Assembly: GCA_963575745.1 (NCBI GenBank) | Contig: CAUYUJ010018624.1 | Coordinates: forward strand, 164,670 to 187,169 | DNA: 22,500 bases | Source: Prorocentrum cordatum | Lineage: Eukaryota > Sar > Dinophyceae > Prorocentrales > Prorocentraceae | Direction of reading: 5' to 3' | Shown: positions 1 through 7,440 of the stretch, in pieces | How positions within the stretch are numbered: position 1 is the stretch's first letter | How the letters are laid out: every line of letters begins with the position of its first letter | Made by a program: the position numbers and the translations under genes | Notes under the pieces: generated by a model | What the model was told of the DNA's origin: nothing | Databases searched by the model: none | Seen by the model: the letters and a program-made list of their open reading frames with translations, nothing else

Positions 1-1176
1 CTGACTGAACTCGTAGAGCGCCTCTTCGCAAACGCCCGAAAACTCGCGCGCTCGCCCCGAGGGGGTGGATATCGTGGATCCCCCGCGGCGGATCCGTGCG
101 CTCGTGGTAGTGGAACGCGCTTGTTTAGCCACGGGGCCTCCTCCGATCATCGCGCATCTTCATCCATCCTGCGACCGCAGACATCCGGCTGCTCCAATTT
201 TTGGGGGGCGTGGACCCTGGAGGTCTGGACCGCTTCCCCGGGGCCAGTTTTTCGTTCCGAGTCGTTTTCTGACGCTCCCGAGGCCCGGCGAGGGCCCCCC
301 GGAGGCCGAAACCTGCCAGAAGCCGCCCGCTCCATTTCTTTTTTGGAGCGTCGGATCTCAGGGTCCCGCGACTCGACCTGCGCCGTCGCCCGCGGGCCGC
401 GGCGGGCGGCGAGCCCCCCCGCGCGCCCCGTGGGGAGGCGGGGTCCGCAGCGGCGCCCGCCGCGGCCCCCGCCCCCCCCCCGCGCGCGAGCCTTGCGCCC
501 GCGGGCCCCGCGAGCCTCTCTCGTGACTCCGCGGCGGGGGCGCCGGAGGCCCAGAGCCCCTCGCGAGGCAGCGAAAACAAACCTCACGACCAGAGGTTTT
601 TCCATATACTCTCGGCCTCGGGAGGCCCTGACCGGGCCTGTCGGGGCCGCCGAGGGCAGTCGACGAGGCCTCTCGATAGGTCGACGCCGCGAAGAGGTCG
701 CCACGACGTCGGGGGCCCTCCCCCTCGCGGGCCGGTTCCCTCGGGAGGGCGCGGGCCCTCCCGGGCCCGGGCTTCCCCGGGCCCGGGCCTCCTCTTGCCC
801 AGACCCCCTTGGGCTCGGGCTTCCCCGTTCCACTCCGGGCCCGCGGGCTCGGCCCCCGGGCGCTGCCCGGACGCGCCCGCGGCCGCGCGTGCGCCACGGC
901 GCCTCCGTCGCGAGCGCGCGGGCTCGCTGCGGCTCCCCCGCTCCGCTATCGAGGGGGTGTCGGTGGCTGCCGGTGCCGCTTCGATCCGGGTTCGGACTCC
1001 GCTTCGCACTCCGGCTTCTTCGCGGAGGCCCGTCTGGCCTGCCGATTTCCCGCCGACTGGGCTTCTCTCGATCTGGTTGCCGATTTTTCCGCTGGTGCGG
1101 TTCATGCCGATTCGTGCCGGTTGGCTCAAAGCCCCTCCCGGGAGTACGCGTCTCAGCTACACACCGAACTTCCGTG
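1..1176. other. GC-rich non-coding region upstream of the fibrinogen/vWD-like gene
   Basis: This stretch is very GC-rich, especially 370-960. Long overlapping open frames exist on both strands, which is what high GC content produces by chance. Their translations are Arg/Pro/Gly/Ala-rich and show no domain. A segment near 585-640 (gaggtttttcc followed by ctcggcct and ccgggc) recurs at about 6847-6901, so part of it is a dispersed repeat. The frame of the downstream gene stays open far upstream, but the sequence becomes protein-like only from the ATG at 1177. The promoter and 5' UTR should lie here; I can identify no promoter motif. Confidence 0.6.
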
Positions 1177-1710
1177 ATGCACTCGACAATGGCAAGGTCG
1201 GCGCTTCTTTGTTTTGGTTCTCTATCGTTTCGGGTAGCTCTTGCTATGCAAGGGTTTCACAAGCAGGAGCTGGTCGCCCCGGCCGACGACGTCCATAGCT
1301 CGATGAACCAGAGCGGCCAGGCGCGCCGTGGTGCCTGGATCAAGATATACCAGATCATCAACGGTGACCGCAGCTCGCATTCGTTCCCTCAAAGCACAGG
1401 AGCTGTCGGAGACATCAACTCGGGTGTGGTTTCAAGTAACGCGAAGTTGTCCGACGCGGCAATCAATTCCATGAGCGCCCCTTTGGACGGCTACACCCAC
1501 ATATACAGGGTCACTAGCTCAGAATGCGGCGACGACCTGTTCATTCGTACGACTGATAGTTATGTTGGCACCTCGCCATCGTTTGGTGTCACCCAAGGAA
1601 GTACTCAACTTGGGCTCGGATCTGGATACAGCGCGGTTTCGACGTGGGCCACTCTCTTCCACAAGCCACGGTGTCGATTTGCTTCATTCGAGTCCTGGAA
1701 TTGGAAGACA
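1177..1710 (+). CDS. Exon 1: signal peptide and N-terminal half of a fibrinogen-like domain
   Basis: Likely first exon of a secreted or surface glycoprotein. The ATG at 1177 (a second in-frame ATG is at 1189) starts a peptide with a hydrophobic stretch around residues 9-23, ALLCFGSLSFRVALA, that reads as a signal peptide. Downstream, GAWIKIYQIINGD, KLSDAAINSM, YTHIYRVTSSECGDDLFIR and STWATLF resemble the fibrinogen-related C-terminal globular fold as seen in protist proteins. The rest of that fold ([25 protein letters not shown]) is found in exon 2, so an intron must lie between. The best in-phase donor I can find is the GT at 1711; a GT at 1671 sits right after HKP but gives the wrong phase. 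The start is chosen because sequence further upstream is low-complexity. The role is probably extracellular or cell-surface binding, inferred from domains only. I am confident of the coding segment 1285-1650, less so of the exact end. Confidence 0.72.
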
Positions 1711-1807
1711 GTCGTGCTGCCGTTATTCAATCGCTTCGCTCATTCCGCCGGCCCGTGTTGCATGATCGATACCGCTTCGCCGTGGGCCTCGGGCCATTGT
1801 GGCGCCG

Positions 1808-1935
1808 CCGAGGAGGAAGAGGAGGAAGATGAGGATGGGGGCGGGGAGGGGAGGAGGAGGAGGAGAGGATGAGAAGGAAAGGAGGGCGATGGAGATCAGT
1901 AGGAGGAGGAGGAGGAGGAGGAGGAGGAAGTTGAA
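1808..1935 (+). repeat. GGA/GAG-rich purine tract in the intron
   Basis: Imperfect GGA/GAG trinucleotide run on the + strand, almost pure purine. It gives poly-Glu, poly-Arg or poly-Gly frames that should not be taken as protein. Confidence 0.9.
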
Positions 1936-2007
1936 GGGGCGGAGGAGGAAGCCTCTCGTTGGTATCTTGTGTTGCTCTTGGGGCCAAACAGGGTCGTCGT
2001 CAAGATG

Positions 2008-2500
2008 CTTCTTTGGGAGGCCTCTTGGGGTCTTTTGAGAAGCCGTTCGGGGGCGCCTGGGGGGCATTTTTGAACTTCTGTGGCCTGTTGGGCCTCTTTT
2101 GGGGCGGAAGGCTCGAGTTTTCGGTTCGTGGTCCCCCTCTTGGGCCCTCTTGGGGCCGTCTTGGGGCCGTCTTGGGCCGTCTTGGGCGCCTCTTGGGCCG
2201 TCTCGGGGCCCTCTTGGGCCCTCTTGGGGCCCTCTTGGAAGCCTCTTGGCCCGTCTTGGGGCGCTCTTGGGGGCCTCTTGGGCCGTCTTGGAGCATCGGA
2301 TGGCCGAAAATGCGACGCGGCCAAAATCCTTCCAATTCCATAGTACAAATTATGATTTTGGCCTCTCGGGCCGTCTTGTGAGGCCTCTTGGAGGCCACTT
2401 CGAGGCCACTTGGGCCGTCTTGGGGTCATCGTCGGCGTCTTGGAACGCTCTTTGGGCGTCTCGGGGACCTCTTGGGCAGTCTTCGGGACCTCTTGGTCAG
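2008..2500 (+). repeat. Array of ~10.5-bp CTTGG repeats (array 1)
   Basis: Tandem degenerate units of the form CTTGG-(G)GCCGT / CTTGG-(G)GCCCT. From about 2137 to 2290, fourteen successive units measure 10 or 11 bp and average 10.57 bp by hand count. An A-rich non-repeat core sits inside at about 2296-2366. Both strands are open because paired units add up to about 21 bp: one strand reads Leu-Gly-Pro-Ser-Trp, the other Arg-Arg-Pro-Lys. I treat it as non-coding because it lies inside an intron of a + strand gene. Related arrays occur at 7735, 11385, 17775, 18722 and 19610. Confidence 0.85.
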
Positions 2501-2689
2501 GAGGGGGGATAGCCGATTGCGCCCCTCCCCTCGGAGGCCACGATCCTCGTGAGGGGTGTCGAAAATTGCCCGGTCTGGCATCTCTGATCCGAGTGTCCCG
2601 GGGGTGTCCTGGGGGTGCCCCGAGGTATTTTTCGCCCGTGGAGCCCCAGGGGCGGCCCCGCGCGCGCGAACTAGAATATTGTTAACCAG

Positions 2690-3871
2690 TTACCGGAGAT
2701 CTTGGCACGCCCCTGGCCCGTCGGGCCGGCGAATTTCAATGGATATGGAGGAAACGATTGCTGGAATGGCCCTGGTGGGCAGCGATGCATCAATGGTGGG
2801 ATTGAATGCAACAATCATGCTAAATTGACAGATGTCGCGATGTGCATCTACGGAGCCAGCCCCGCGACGCCTTACCCGACGCCCTACCCGACTGCCAGCC
2901 CAGCGCCAAGCCCGACGCCGAGCCCGACGCCAAGCCCGACGCCAAGCCCGACGCCAAGCCCGACGCCCTACCCGACTGCCACTCCAACGCCAAGTCCGAC
3001 GCCAAGCCCGACGCCAAGCCCGACGCCGAGCCCGACGCCAAGCCCGACGCCACGTCCGACGCCAAGCCCGACGCCCTACCCGACTGCCACTCCAACGCCA
3101 AGCCCGACGCCAAGCCCGACGCCCAGCCCGACGCCCTACCCGACTGCCACTCCAACGCCAAGTCCAACGCCAAGTCCGACGCCAAGCCCGACGCCAAGCC
3201 CGACGCCAAGCCCGACGCCAAGCTCGACGCCCAGCCCGACGCCCAGCCCGACGCCCAACCCGACGCCCAGCCCGACTTCTCTTCCAGGTTGGCCGACGCC
3301 GCGACCGACTTTCCCTGCAGGTGTTGACGGTGCGGGCGGAGCAGGAGAGGTGTCTGCCACTGGCGACCCTCACTTGGCAAACGTTCTCGGTCAGCGGTTC
3401 GACTTGATGAAGCCAGGCAACCATGTTCTGATAAACATCCCTCGTGGAAGGCAAAGAAGCGCATTGCTTCGCGTGCAGGCCAAAGCGGTCCACATGGGCG
3501 GGCTATGCGCAGACATGTATTTCCAAGAATTGAACATCGCGGGTGCGTGGGTTGCGGCGACAGGGGTCGACAGCCTCTGTTTCAACGTTCAGGGTGGCGA
3601 CGACGGAACTTCAAAGTGGGTCAATTTTGGGAAGGTGCAGTTGAAAGTTGCCCATGGGCGCACTCTGAGCGGCTTCCCGTATTTGAATTTTTACGTCAAA
3701 CACCTTGGGAATATTGGGTTCGCTGTTGGAGGGTTGTTGGGAGAAGATGATCACGCGGAGGCAGCGATGCCTTCGAAGGCATGTGTTCACCACGCTGCCT
3801 TGCTCCATTCGTCGGCGTCTCCAGAATATCGCAGCGAATCTGCATCGGCTGCAGAAGCAAGTTTTTCTTGA
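2690..3871 (+). CDS. Exon 2: fibrinogen-like C-terminus, Pro/Thr linker and vWD-like domain
   Basis: Second, terminal exon, stopping at TGA 3869-3871. Three parts follow one another. (1) About 2732-2854: [30 protein letters not shown] and AMCIY, the Cys-containing end of the fibrinogen-like fold. (2) About 2855-3325: a linker of PSPTPSPTP repeats with periodic PYPTATPTP inserts, a likely extended, O-glycosylated stalk. (3) About 3353-3790: [51 protein letters not shown] and [14 protein letters not shown], a GDPHL-type von Willebrand factor D-like module that I know mainly from dinoflagellate predictions. The tail after DDH is short and Ser/Ala-rich, so the protein looks complete at its C-terminus. 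With exon 1 it makes about 571 residues with a signal peptide and no obvious transmembrane segment. Function is inferred: secreted or wall-associated adhesion/binding protein. The first codons are uncertain because the acceptor is provisional. Confidence 0.8.
   Translation, partial: LPEILARPWPVGPANFNGYGGNDCWNGPGGQRCINGGIECNNHAKLTDVAMCIYGASPATPYPTPYPTASPAPSPTPSPTPSPTPSPTPSPTPYPTATPTPSPTPSPTPSPTPSPTPSPTPRPTPSPTPYPTATPTPSPTPSPTPSPTPYPTATPTPSPTPSPTPSPTPSPTPSPTPSSTPSPTPSPTPNPTPSPTSLPGWPTPRPTFPAGVDGAGGAGEVSATGDPHLANVLGQRFDLMKPGNHVLINIPRGRQRSALLRVQAKAVHMGGLCADMYFQELNIAGAWVAATGVDSLCFNVQGGDDGTSKWVNFGKVQLKVAHGRTLSGFPYLNFYVKHLGNIGFAVGGLLGEDDHAEAAMPSKACVHHAALLHSSASPEYRSESASAAEASFS
2855..3325 (+). repeat. 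Coding minisatellite encoding the Pro/Thr-rich linker
   Basis: Repeats of the 12-base pattern ccgacgccaagc with an occasional ccctacccgactgcc insert (near 2881, 2964, 3072 and 3132), giving PTPS with PYPTA interruptions. All changes keep the frame. The copy number probably varies between individuals. Confidence 0.85.
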
Positions 3872-4144
3872 CGTCAGTTGGTTCCAATGTTGGAATCGCA
3901 CAAGCGAAAGAGGGGCAGCATGTCCTTCGCTGCATCCTGCGCGGAGCAAGATCGTTTCTCCTTCTTTCCTCTTGCCCGGCGTAGCTCGCGACGAGCCCCT
4001 GGTGGGTCCATGCCCGCCCTTCTGCTCAGACGAGGGCATGTAGCCTCTTTGCGTTTTTCCGCCGCCTCTCTGCGTCCGCATCCTATCCCGCATGCTTTGG
4101 GCTTTCTGGCTTGACCGACTCGTGCGTGCGACCATCGCAAACTT
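3872..4144. other. 3' flank of the gene, with the first of two direct repeats
   Basis: Sequence after the stop codon, presumably 3' UTR followed by intergenic DNA. No clear polyadenylation signal is visible. Bases 3931-4045 recur at 4476-4591. No convincing coding sequence. Confidence 0.5.
3931..4045 (+). repeat. Direct repeat, copy 1
   Basis: About 115 bp running from tgcatcctgcgcggagcaag to gaggg-catgtagcc. It matches 4476-4591 with few differences (shared cgacgagcccctggtgggtc and ctgctcagacgag). The two copies bracket the foldback element at 4145-4335. Confidence 0.85.
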
Positions 4145-4335
4145 AGAGGTTGACACCGACACCAATATCGGCGGTGTGCCGCCACCGAGGGAAGACGATC
4201 CCGATCACGCCGATGGTGGAAATATTCTGGCTTCCAAGGTGGCCGAGCTATTACCACCAGCACCGAAATCTAGGATCATCTTCCCCCTGTGGAGGCAACC
4301 CCCTGTGTTGGTGCTGGTGGCCGTCTCCGGGCTTC
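4145..4335 (+). mobile_element. Foldback/MITE-like element, family H copy 1
   Basis: A 190-bp segment that recurs at 10581-10770. The left arm (cgacaccaatatcggcggtg ... gggaagacgatcccgat) and the reverse complement of the right arm (caccagcaccaacac ... gggaagatgatcctagat) align as imperfect inverted arms of roughly 70 bp around a centre near ttctggcttccaaggtgg. There is no protein. It looks like a non-autonomous inverted-repeat element; I could not define a target-site duplication. Confidence 0.65.
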
Positions 4336-4475
4336 GAAACAGCTGTAGTTGTAGGGCGGCATGCTGCTGGTGCGTGCGAGTGCCTCGGGTTCTCGGATCG
4401 AGCCTGGGAGGATGAGCTGGGCATGCCACGACAGTGGATCCGCACGATCCTGGGCGGGGCGGGCCATCGGGCCAC

Positions 4476-4591
4476 TGCACCCTGCCCGGAGCAAGATCGT
4501 TTCTCCTGCTTTCCGCCTGCCCGGCGTAGCTTGTGACGAGCCCCTGGTGGGTCCATGCCTGCCCTTCTGCTCAGACGAGAAAAATGTAGCC
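4476..4591 (+). repeat. Direct repeat, copy 2
   Basis: Second copy of 3931-4045 in the same orientation, roughly 10% different, again with gatcgtttctcct, gcccggcgtagct and cccctggtgggtccatgcc. Confidence 0.85.
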
Positions 4592-4962
4592 ATCCTTGGG
4601 ATGCAGCTTCGGGGAGGTTCAATTCTGTATCGTCGCTGGTACTTTCGCGGTCGATGACCTGCTGAATCTCGGCCATTCTGGCTTCATTCGGCTTGTCCGG
4701 CTTGGTCCCGCTCGATCGTGTTCAATCTGGCCTAATCCCGGGCTTCGTGTGGTTGAACCTGGTGAAATTGCCCTTACTCGGGCTCAATCGCCATAGACCG
4801 TTTCAACGAAGACCTCCCAGAAGTTGCTTCCTCACCATATCTCTACCCATGCCTCGTTTTCCCCTCTTTGGGCCTCCTGAGCAGCCTTCGTCGCCACCGC
4901 TGGATTCGCCTCGAAATCCTGGTCAGAACGCACCCCGGGAGATGCCCGGGGAGTAGCTGCAC
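4592..4962. other. Non-coding spacer, nothing recognised
   Basis: Mixed-composition sequence with weak local repetition of ggctt and cggctt (4676-4745) and a pyrimidine-rich stretch near 4800-4870. No ORF has a recognisable domain. Confidence 0.4.
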
Positions 4963-5313
4963 AGGAGGAGGAGGAGGGGGAGGAGGAGGAGGAGGAGGAG
5001 GAGGAAGAGGAGGAGGAGGAGGAGGAGGGAGTTGGAGGAGAAGGAGGGAGTTGGAGGAGGAGGAGGAGGAGGAGGAGGAGGAGGAGGGGAGGAGGAGGAG
5101 GAGGAGGAGGAGGAGGAGGAGGAGGAGGAGGAGGAGGAGGAGGAGGAGGAGGAGGAGGAGGAGGAGGAGGAGGAGGAGGAGGAGGAGGAGGAGGAGGAGG
5201 AGGAGGAGGAGGAGGAGGAGGAGGAGGAGGAGGAGGAGGAGGAGGAGGAGGAGGAGGAGGAGGAGGAGGAGGAGAGGAGGAGGAGGAGGAGGAGGAGGAG
5301 GAGGAGGAGGAGG
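4963..5313 (+). repeat. Large GGA microsatellite
   Basis: About 350 bp of GGA repeats. From about 5090 to 5272 the run is essentially pure; the flanks carry gagttgg and gagggg interruptions. It gives poly-Glu, poly-Arg and poly-Gly on + and poly-Ser, poly-Leu and poly-Pro on -, none of which is evidence for a protein. The length may be affected by assembly. Confidence 0.95.
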
Positions 5314-5499
5314 ATAAGGATGTGCCGACGCTGTGCTGCTGGCCGCCTGGTGAGTGCCCCCCCCCCGCTGCTGGAGGACGACTGGTTCGCGCGGTGCCTG
5401 GGGAGCCTCGGCGCGGTCATGAGGGAGGACACGGGCCCCTTGCCCCGCGCTGGTCGGTGGGGGGGGGAGGGGGACTCGTCGAGGGTCGAGGGTCGAGTG

Positions 5500-5645
5500 T
5501 CGGGGGTGGACAGACCTCCTGCCCTGACATGTCGATTAAGGAATTGGCTGTTTTCGGTTCGCGAGAGGGCGTCGCGGCCGTCATTTTTTTGCGGGTCCAG
5601 GTCCGTCGGCTTCGGTCCGAGGCCGCCCTCACCAAGGGGAGGTTC
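5500..5645 (+). mobile_element. MITE-like family D, copy 1 (truncated at its right end)
   Basis: Begins tcgggggtggacagacctcc and runs parallel to the copy at 7262 (aattggctgttttcggttcg, cgagagggcgtcgcggccgt). The homology stops at ggggaggttc (5636-5645), where a family A MITE begins, and the expected right terminus ggtctgtccaccccc is missing. The upstream flank 5423-5499 is also shared with 7187-7261, so the duplication extends beyond the element. Confidence 0.65.
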
Positions 5646-5829
5646 ACTCCAGATTTCGTAATAAAGGGGGGGGGGTCTCATTTCGGGGGGGGGTCTCTTC
5701 CAGGCTATCTTGGAGGGCCTGGGGGGGTCTGGGGACGACGTTTTGGAGGGTTCTCCCACGGGGGGGGGTCTGAAATGGCTTGTCTTGGAGGGTCCAGACC
5801 CCCTCCCTTTTATTACAAAATCTGGAGTA
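5646..5829 (+). mobile_element. MITE family A (ACTCCAG...CTGGAGT), copy 1
   Basis: About 184 bp with terminal inverted repeats actccagatttcgtaataaa / ttattacaaaatctggagt that extend through a ggtct/agacc block to about 32 bp. The interior has ttccaggctatcttggaggg, ggacgacgttttggaggg and gaaatggcttgtcttggagg. Near-identical copies lie at 6435 (inverted) and 12976. No coding capacity. G-run length differs between copies. Confidence 0.85.
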
Positions 5830-5833
5830 AGCA

Positions 5834-6006
5834 TCGGGGGTGGACAGAACCCCCACAGTGACACGTCGATCAGTGAATTGTCCGTTTTCGGTTCTCGAGA
5901 GGGCGCCGTGGCCGTTATTTTCCAGGCTTGCGCCCGCCAGGTTTGGGCCTCAGGTCGTTTTCACGAAACCACGTTTTACTAAAAGGGGGGGTCTGTCCAT
6001 CCCCGA
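5834..6006 (+). mobile_element. MITE-like family D, copy 3
   Basis: Bounded by tcgggggtggacagaac and ggtctgtccatccccga, an imperfect inverted repeat. The interior matches copies 1 and 2 (gaattgtccgttttcggttc, cgagagggcgccgtggccgt). It starts 4 bp after the family A element and abuts family E. Confidence 0.7.
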
Positions 6007-6170
6007 AAACATAATTGTTCGGCGCTCCGCGCAGATTTCTCGGATCTGCGCTGGACCCCGTGGCGGCGCCTCCGGCGCCGCCCCTGGCGCGCTCCACGCG
6101 CCAGGGAGGGGGGGCCCCAGCGCCGATCCAAGGAATCCGCGTGGACCTCCAGGAAGAAGTTTTATGTTTG
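6006..6170 (+). mobile_element. Foldback element family E, diverged copy
   Basis: Starts aaacataattgttcgg and ends agaagttttatgttt. The inverted arms meet around a GC-rich centre (cggcgcctccggcgcc, ctggcgcgctcc) shared with 9090-9262. The outer arms have decayed compared with that copy. Confidence 0.7.
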
Positions 6171-6434
6171 CGGTCGGACCGAGGTATAAGATCGAGGTCG
6201 GTTCGGGGAGGGTGCCTTGCTGTTTTTGGTGTCTGCTGGATGTTCTTGAGGGATGTTCTGGGGTGGATGGCCAGCGGAGGGTCTCATGTTCTCGGAGGGT
6301 TTTATTCAGGAGGGAAGGAACACACACAGACACAATCCATCGTCGACTCCCAGGAGATCATGGGAAGCTGGATGGGAGAAGACAGAACATCCCAGAACCT
6401 GTGGAGACATGTGGGGATCCCTGTCATCTGTGCG

Positions 6435-6621
6435 TACTCCAGATTTTGTGATAAAAGGGAGGGGGTCTGGACCCTCCAAGACAAGCCATTTCAGACCCCC
6501 CCCCCCGTGGGAGAACCCTCCAAAACATCGTCCCCAGACCCCCCCAGGCCCTCCAAGATAGCCTGGAAGAGGCCCCCCCCCGAAATGAGACCCCCCTCCC
6601 TTTCTTACGAAATCTGGAGTA
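6435..6621 (-). mobile_element. MITE family A, copy 2 (inverted)
   Basis: Same element as 5646-5829 in opposite orientation: tactccagattttgtgataa at the left and cttacgaaatctggagta at the right. TA is present at both outer ends, compatible with a TA target duplication or with TA being part of the terminal repeat. Confidence 0.85.
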
Positions 6622-6906
6622 TTGCTCTGTGTGTGTCTGTGGGCCCCTTCCCTTCCTCCTGGCCCGGGCCCCGCCGCGCGCCGTGGCCTCCTGCCTCCTC
6701 CTTCAAAGAGAGGGGGGCCCCGCGCGGCCCCGTTGCGCGCGGCCTCCCGCGGCGCCGCCCCCGGGGGCCCTCCGAGGCTGGCCCGGGTCGACGGCGGGCC
6801 CGCGCCGGGGACGGCCCCCGGGCCCGGGGCCTCCGATGAGAAAATCATGACGGGAGGTTTTTCCTACTTTTCTCGGCCTCTGGGGGCCCTCACCGGGCTT
6901 CAAAAG
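6622..6906. other. GC-rich spacer with a dispersed repeat
   Basis: Very GC-rich DNA resembling 400-900. Bases 6847-6901 match 585-640 (aggtttttcc, ctcggcct, accgggc). The open frames are compositional. Confidence 0.5.
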
Positions 6907-7016
6907 GATTGCAAAAACACCCGAAGGAGTGCAAAAACACCCAGGATTGCAAAAGAGCCCAGGATTGCAATCCTTCACCCAGGGTTTTTTTGCAATTCTT
7001 GGGTTTTTTTGCAATC
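6907..7016. repeat. Inverted cluster of 18-20-bp TTGCAAAAA repeats
   Basis: Three to four direct units (gattgcaaaaacaccc, gagtgcaaaaacaccca, gattgcaaaagagccca) are followed by inverted units (gggtttttttgcaatt, gggtttttttgcaatc). The outer ends gattgcaaaaa and tttttgcaatc are exact complements, so the block can fold into a long hairpin. Confidence 0.85.
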
Positions 7017-7081
7017 GAGCGTCAAAAAACGACTCAGGATGCAAAGCCGGTCATGGGGAAAGGGTCGGGACCTCTGGGGGT

Positions 7082-7108
7082 CGACGTAATGAAAAGATCA
7101 TTACGTCG
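7082..7108. repeat. Perfect 10-bp hairpin
   Basis: cgacgtaatg (7082-7091), a 7-nt loop, then cattacgtcg (7099-7108). It lies just upstream of the duplicated block containing family D copy 2. Confidence 0.8.
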
Positions 7109-7117
7109 GGGGTCTGG

Positions 7118-7184
7118 GGCTGCTGCAGGGCCTGGGGGGCACCGGGCTTCCCCGGCGCGGGCGGAGCGGGGTCTCAGGTCACCA
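7118..7184 (+). repeat. 65-bp direct repeat flanking family D copy 2, left
   Basis: gctgctgcagggcctggggg followed by caccgggcttccccggcgcg and a gcggggtctcaggtc end. It recurs at 7441-7505 with few differences, about 323 bp further on. Confidence 0.8.
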
Positions 7185-7261
7185 GGGAGGACTCGGGCCC
7201 CTTGCCCCGCGCTGGTCGGCGGCGGGGGGGAGGGGGACTCGTCGAGGATCGAGGGTCGAGT

Positions 7262-7437
7262 GTCGGGGGTGGACAGACCTCCTGCCTTGGCAAGTCGATT
7301 AGGGAATTGGCCGTGTTCGGTTCGCGAGAGGGCGTCGCGGCCGTCTTTTTTTGCGGCTCCAGGTCCAGCGGTTTTCGGTCCCAGGCAGTTTGCACTAAAG
7401 GGAGGTTTTTGTAAAGGGAGGTGTGTCCACTGCCGAT
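7262..7437 (+). mobile_element. MITE-like family D, copy 2
   Basis: Most complete copy, about 176 bp: left end tcgggggtggacagacctcc, right end gggaggtgtgtccactgccg, imperfect inverted repeats. The interior gaattggccgtgttcggttc and gcgagagggcgtcgcggccg match copies 1 and 3. No coding capacity. Confidence 0.7.
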
Positions 7438-7440
7438 CCA

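Larger units (their letters stand above)
1711..2689 (+). other. Probable intron carrying a GGA run and a 10.5-bp array
   Basis: The interruption between the two halves of the fibrinogen-like domain. Donor GT at 1711 (aagaca/gtcgtg) and acceptor AG at 2688-2689 (aaccag/ttaccg) are the best pair in matching phase 0; the latest stop in the exon 2 frame is the TAG at 2672-2674, so the acceptor lies at or after that. Dinoflagellate introns also use GC and GA donors, so the boundaries are provisional. Contents are a GAG/GGA-rich stretch (1808-1935), a CTTGG array (about 2008-2500) and an edge signature (2528-2560). Confidence 0.55.

Noticed and set aside
121-1176. Upstream extension of the exon 1 frame to a 583-residue protein
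   Set aside because: Arg/Pro/Ala-rich, typical of GC-rich DNA. The other frames and strand are equally open, and a signal peptide appears only after the ATG at 1177.
2820-3464. Arg/Ala- and Asp-rich frames overlapping the Pro/Thr linker on both strands
   Set aside because: Shadows of the PTPS-coding minisatellite; the vWD and fibrinogen motifs fix the correct frame.
4583-4602. Second spliced-leader-like match (tgtagccatccttggg)
   Set aside because: Needs a gap and lies inside a duplicated non-coding repeat with no downstream gene.
4923-5864. Long poly-Ser/poly-Leu and poly-Glu/poly-Arg frames across 4868-5864
   Set aside because: They are translations of the GGA microsatellite in different frames and of MITE sequence beyond it. 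A gtgagt near 5355 after the run looks like a donor but has no supporting exon.
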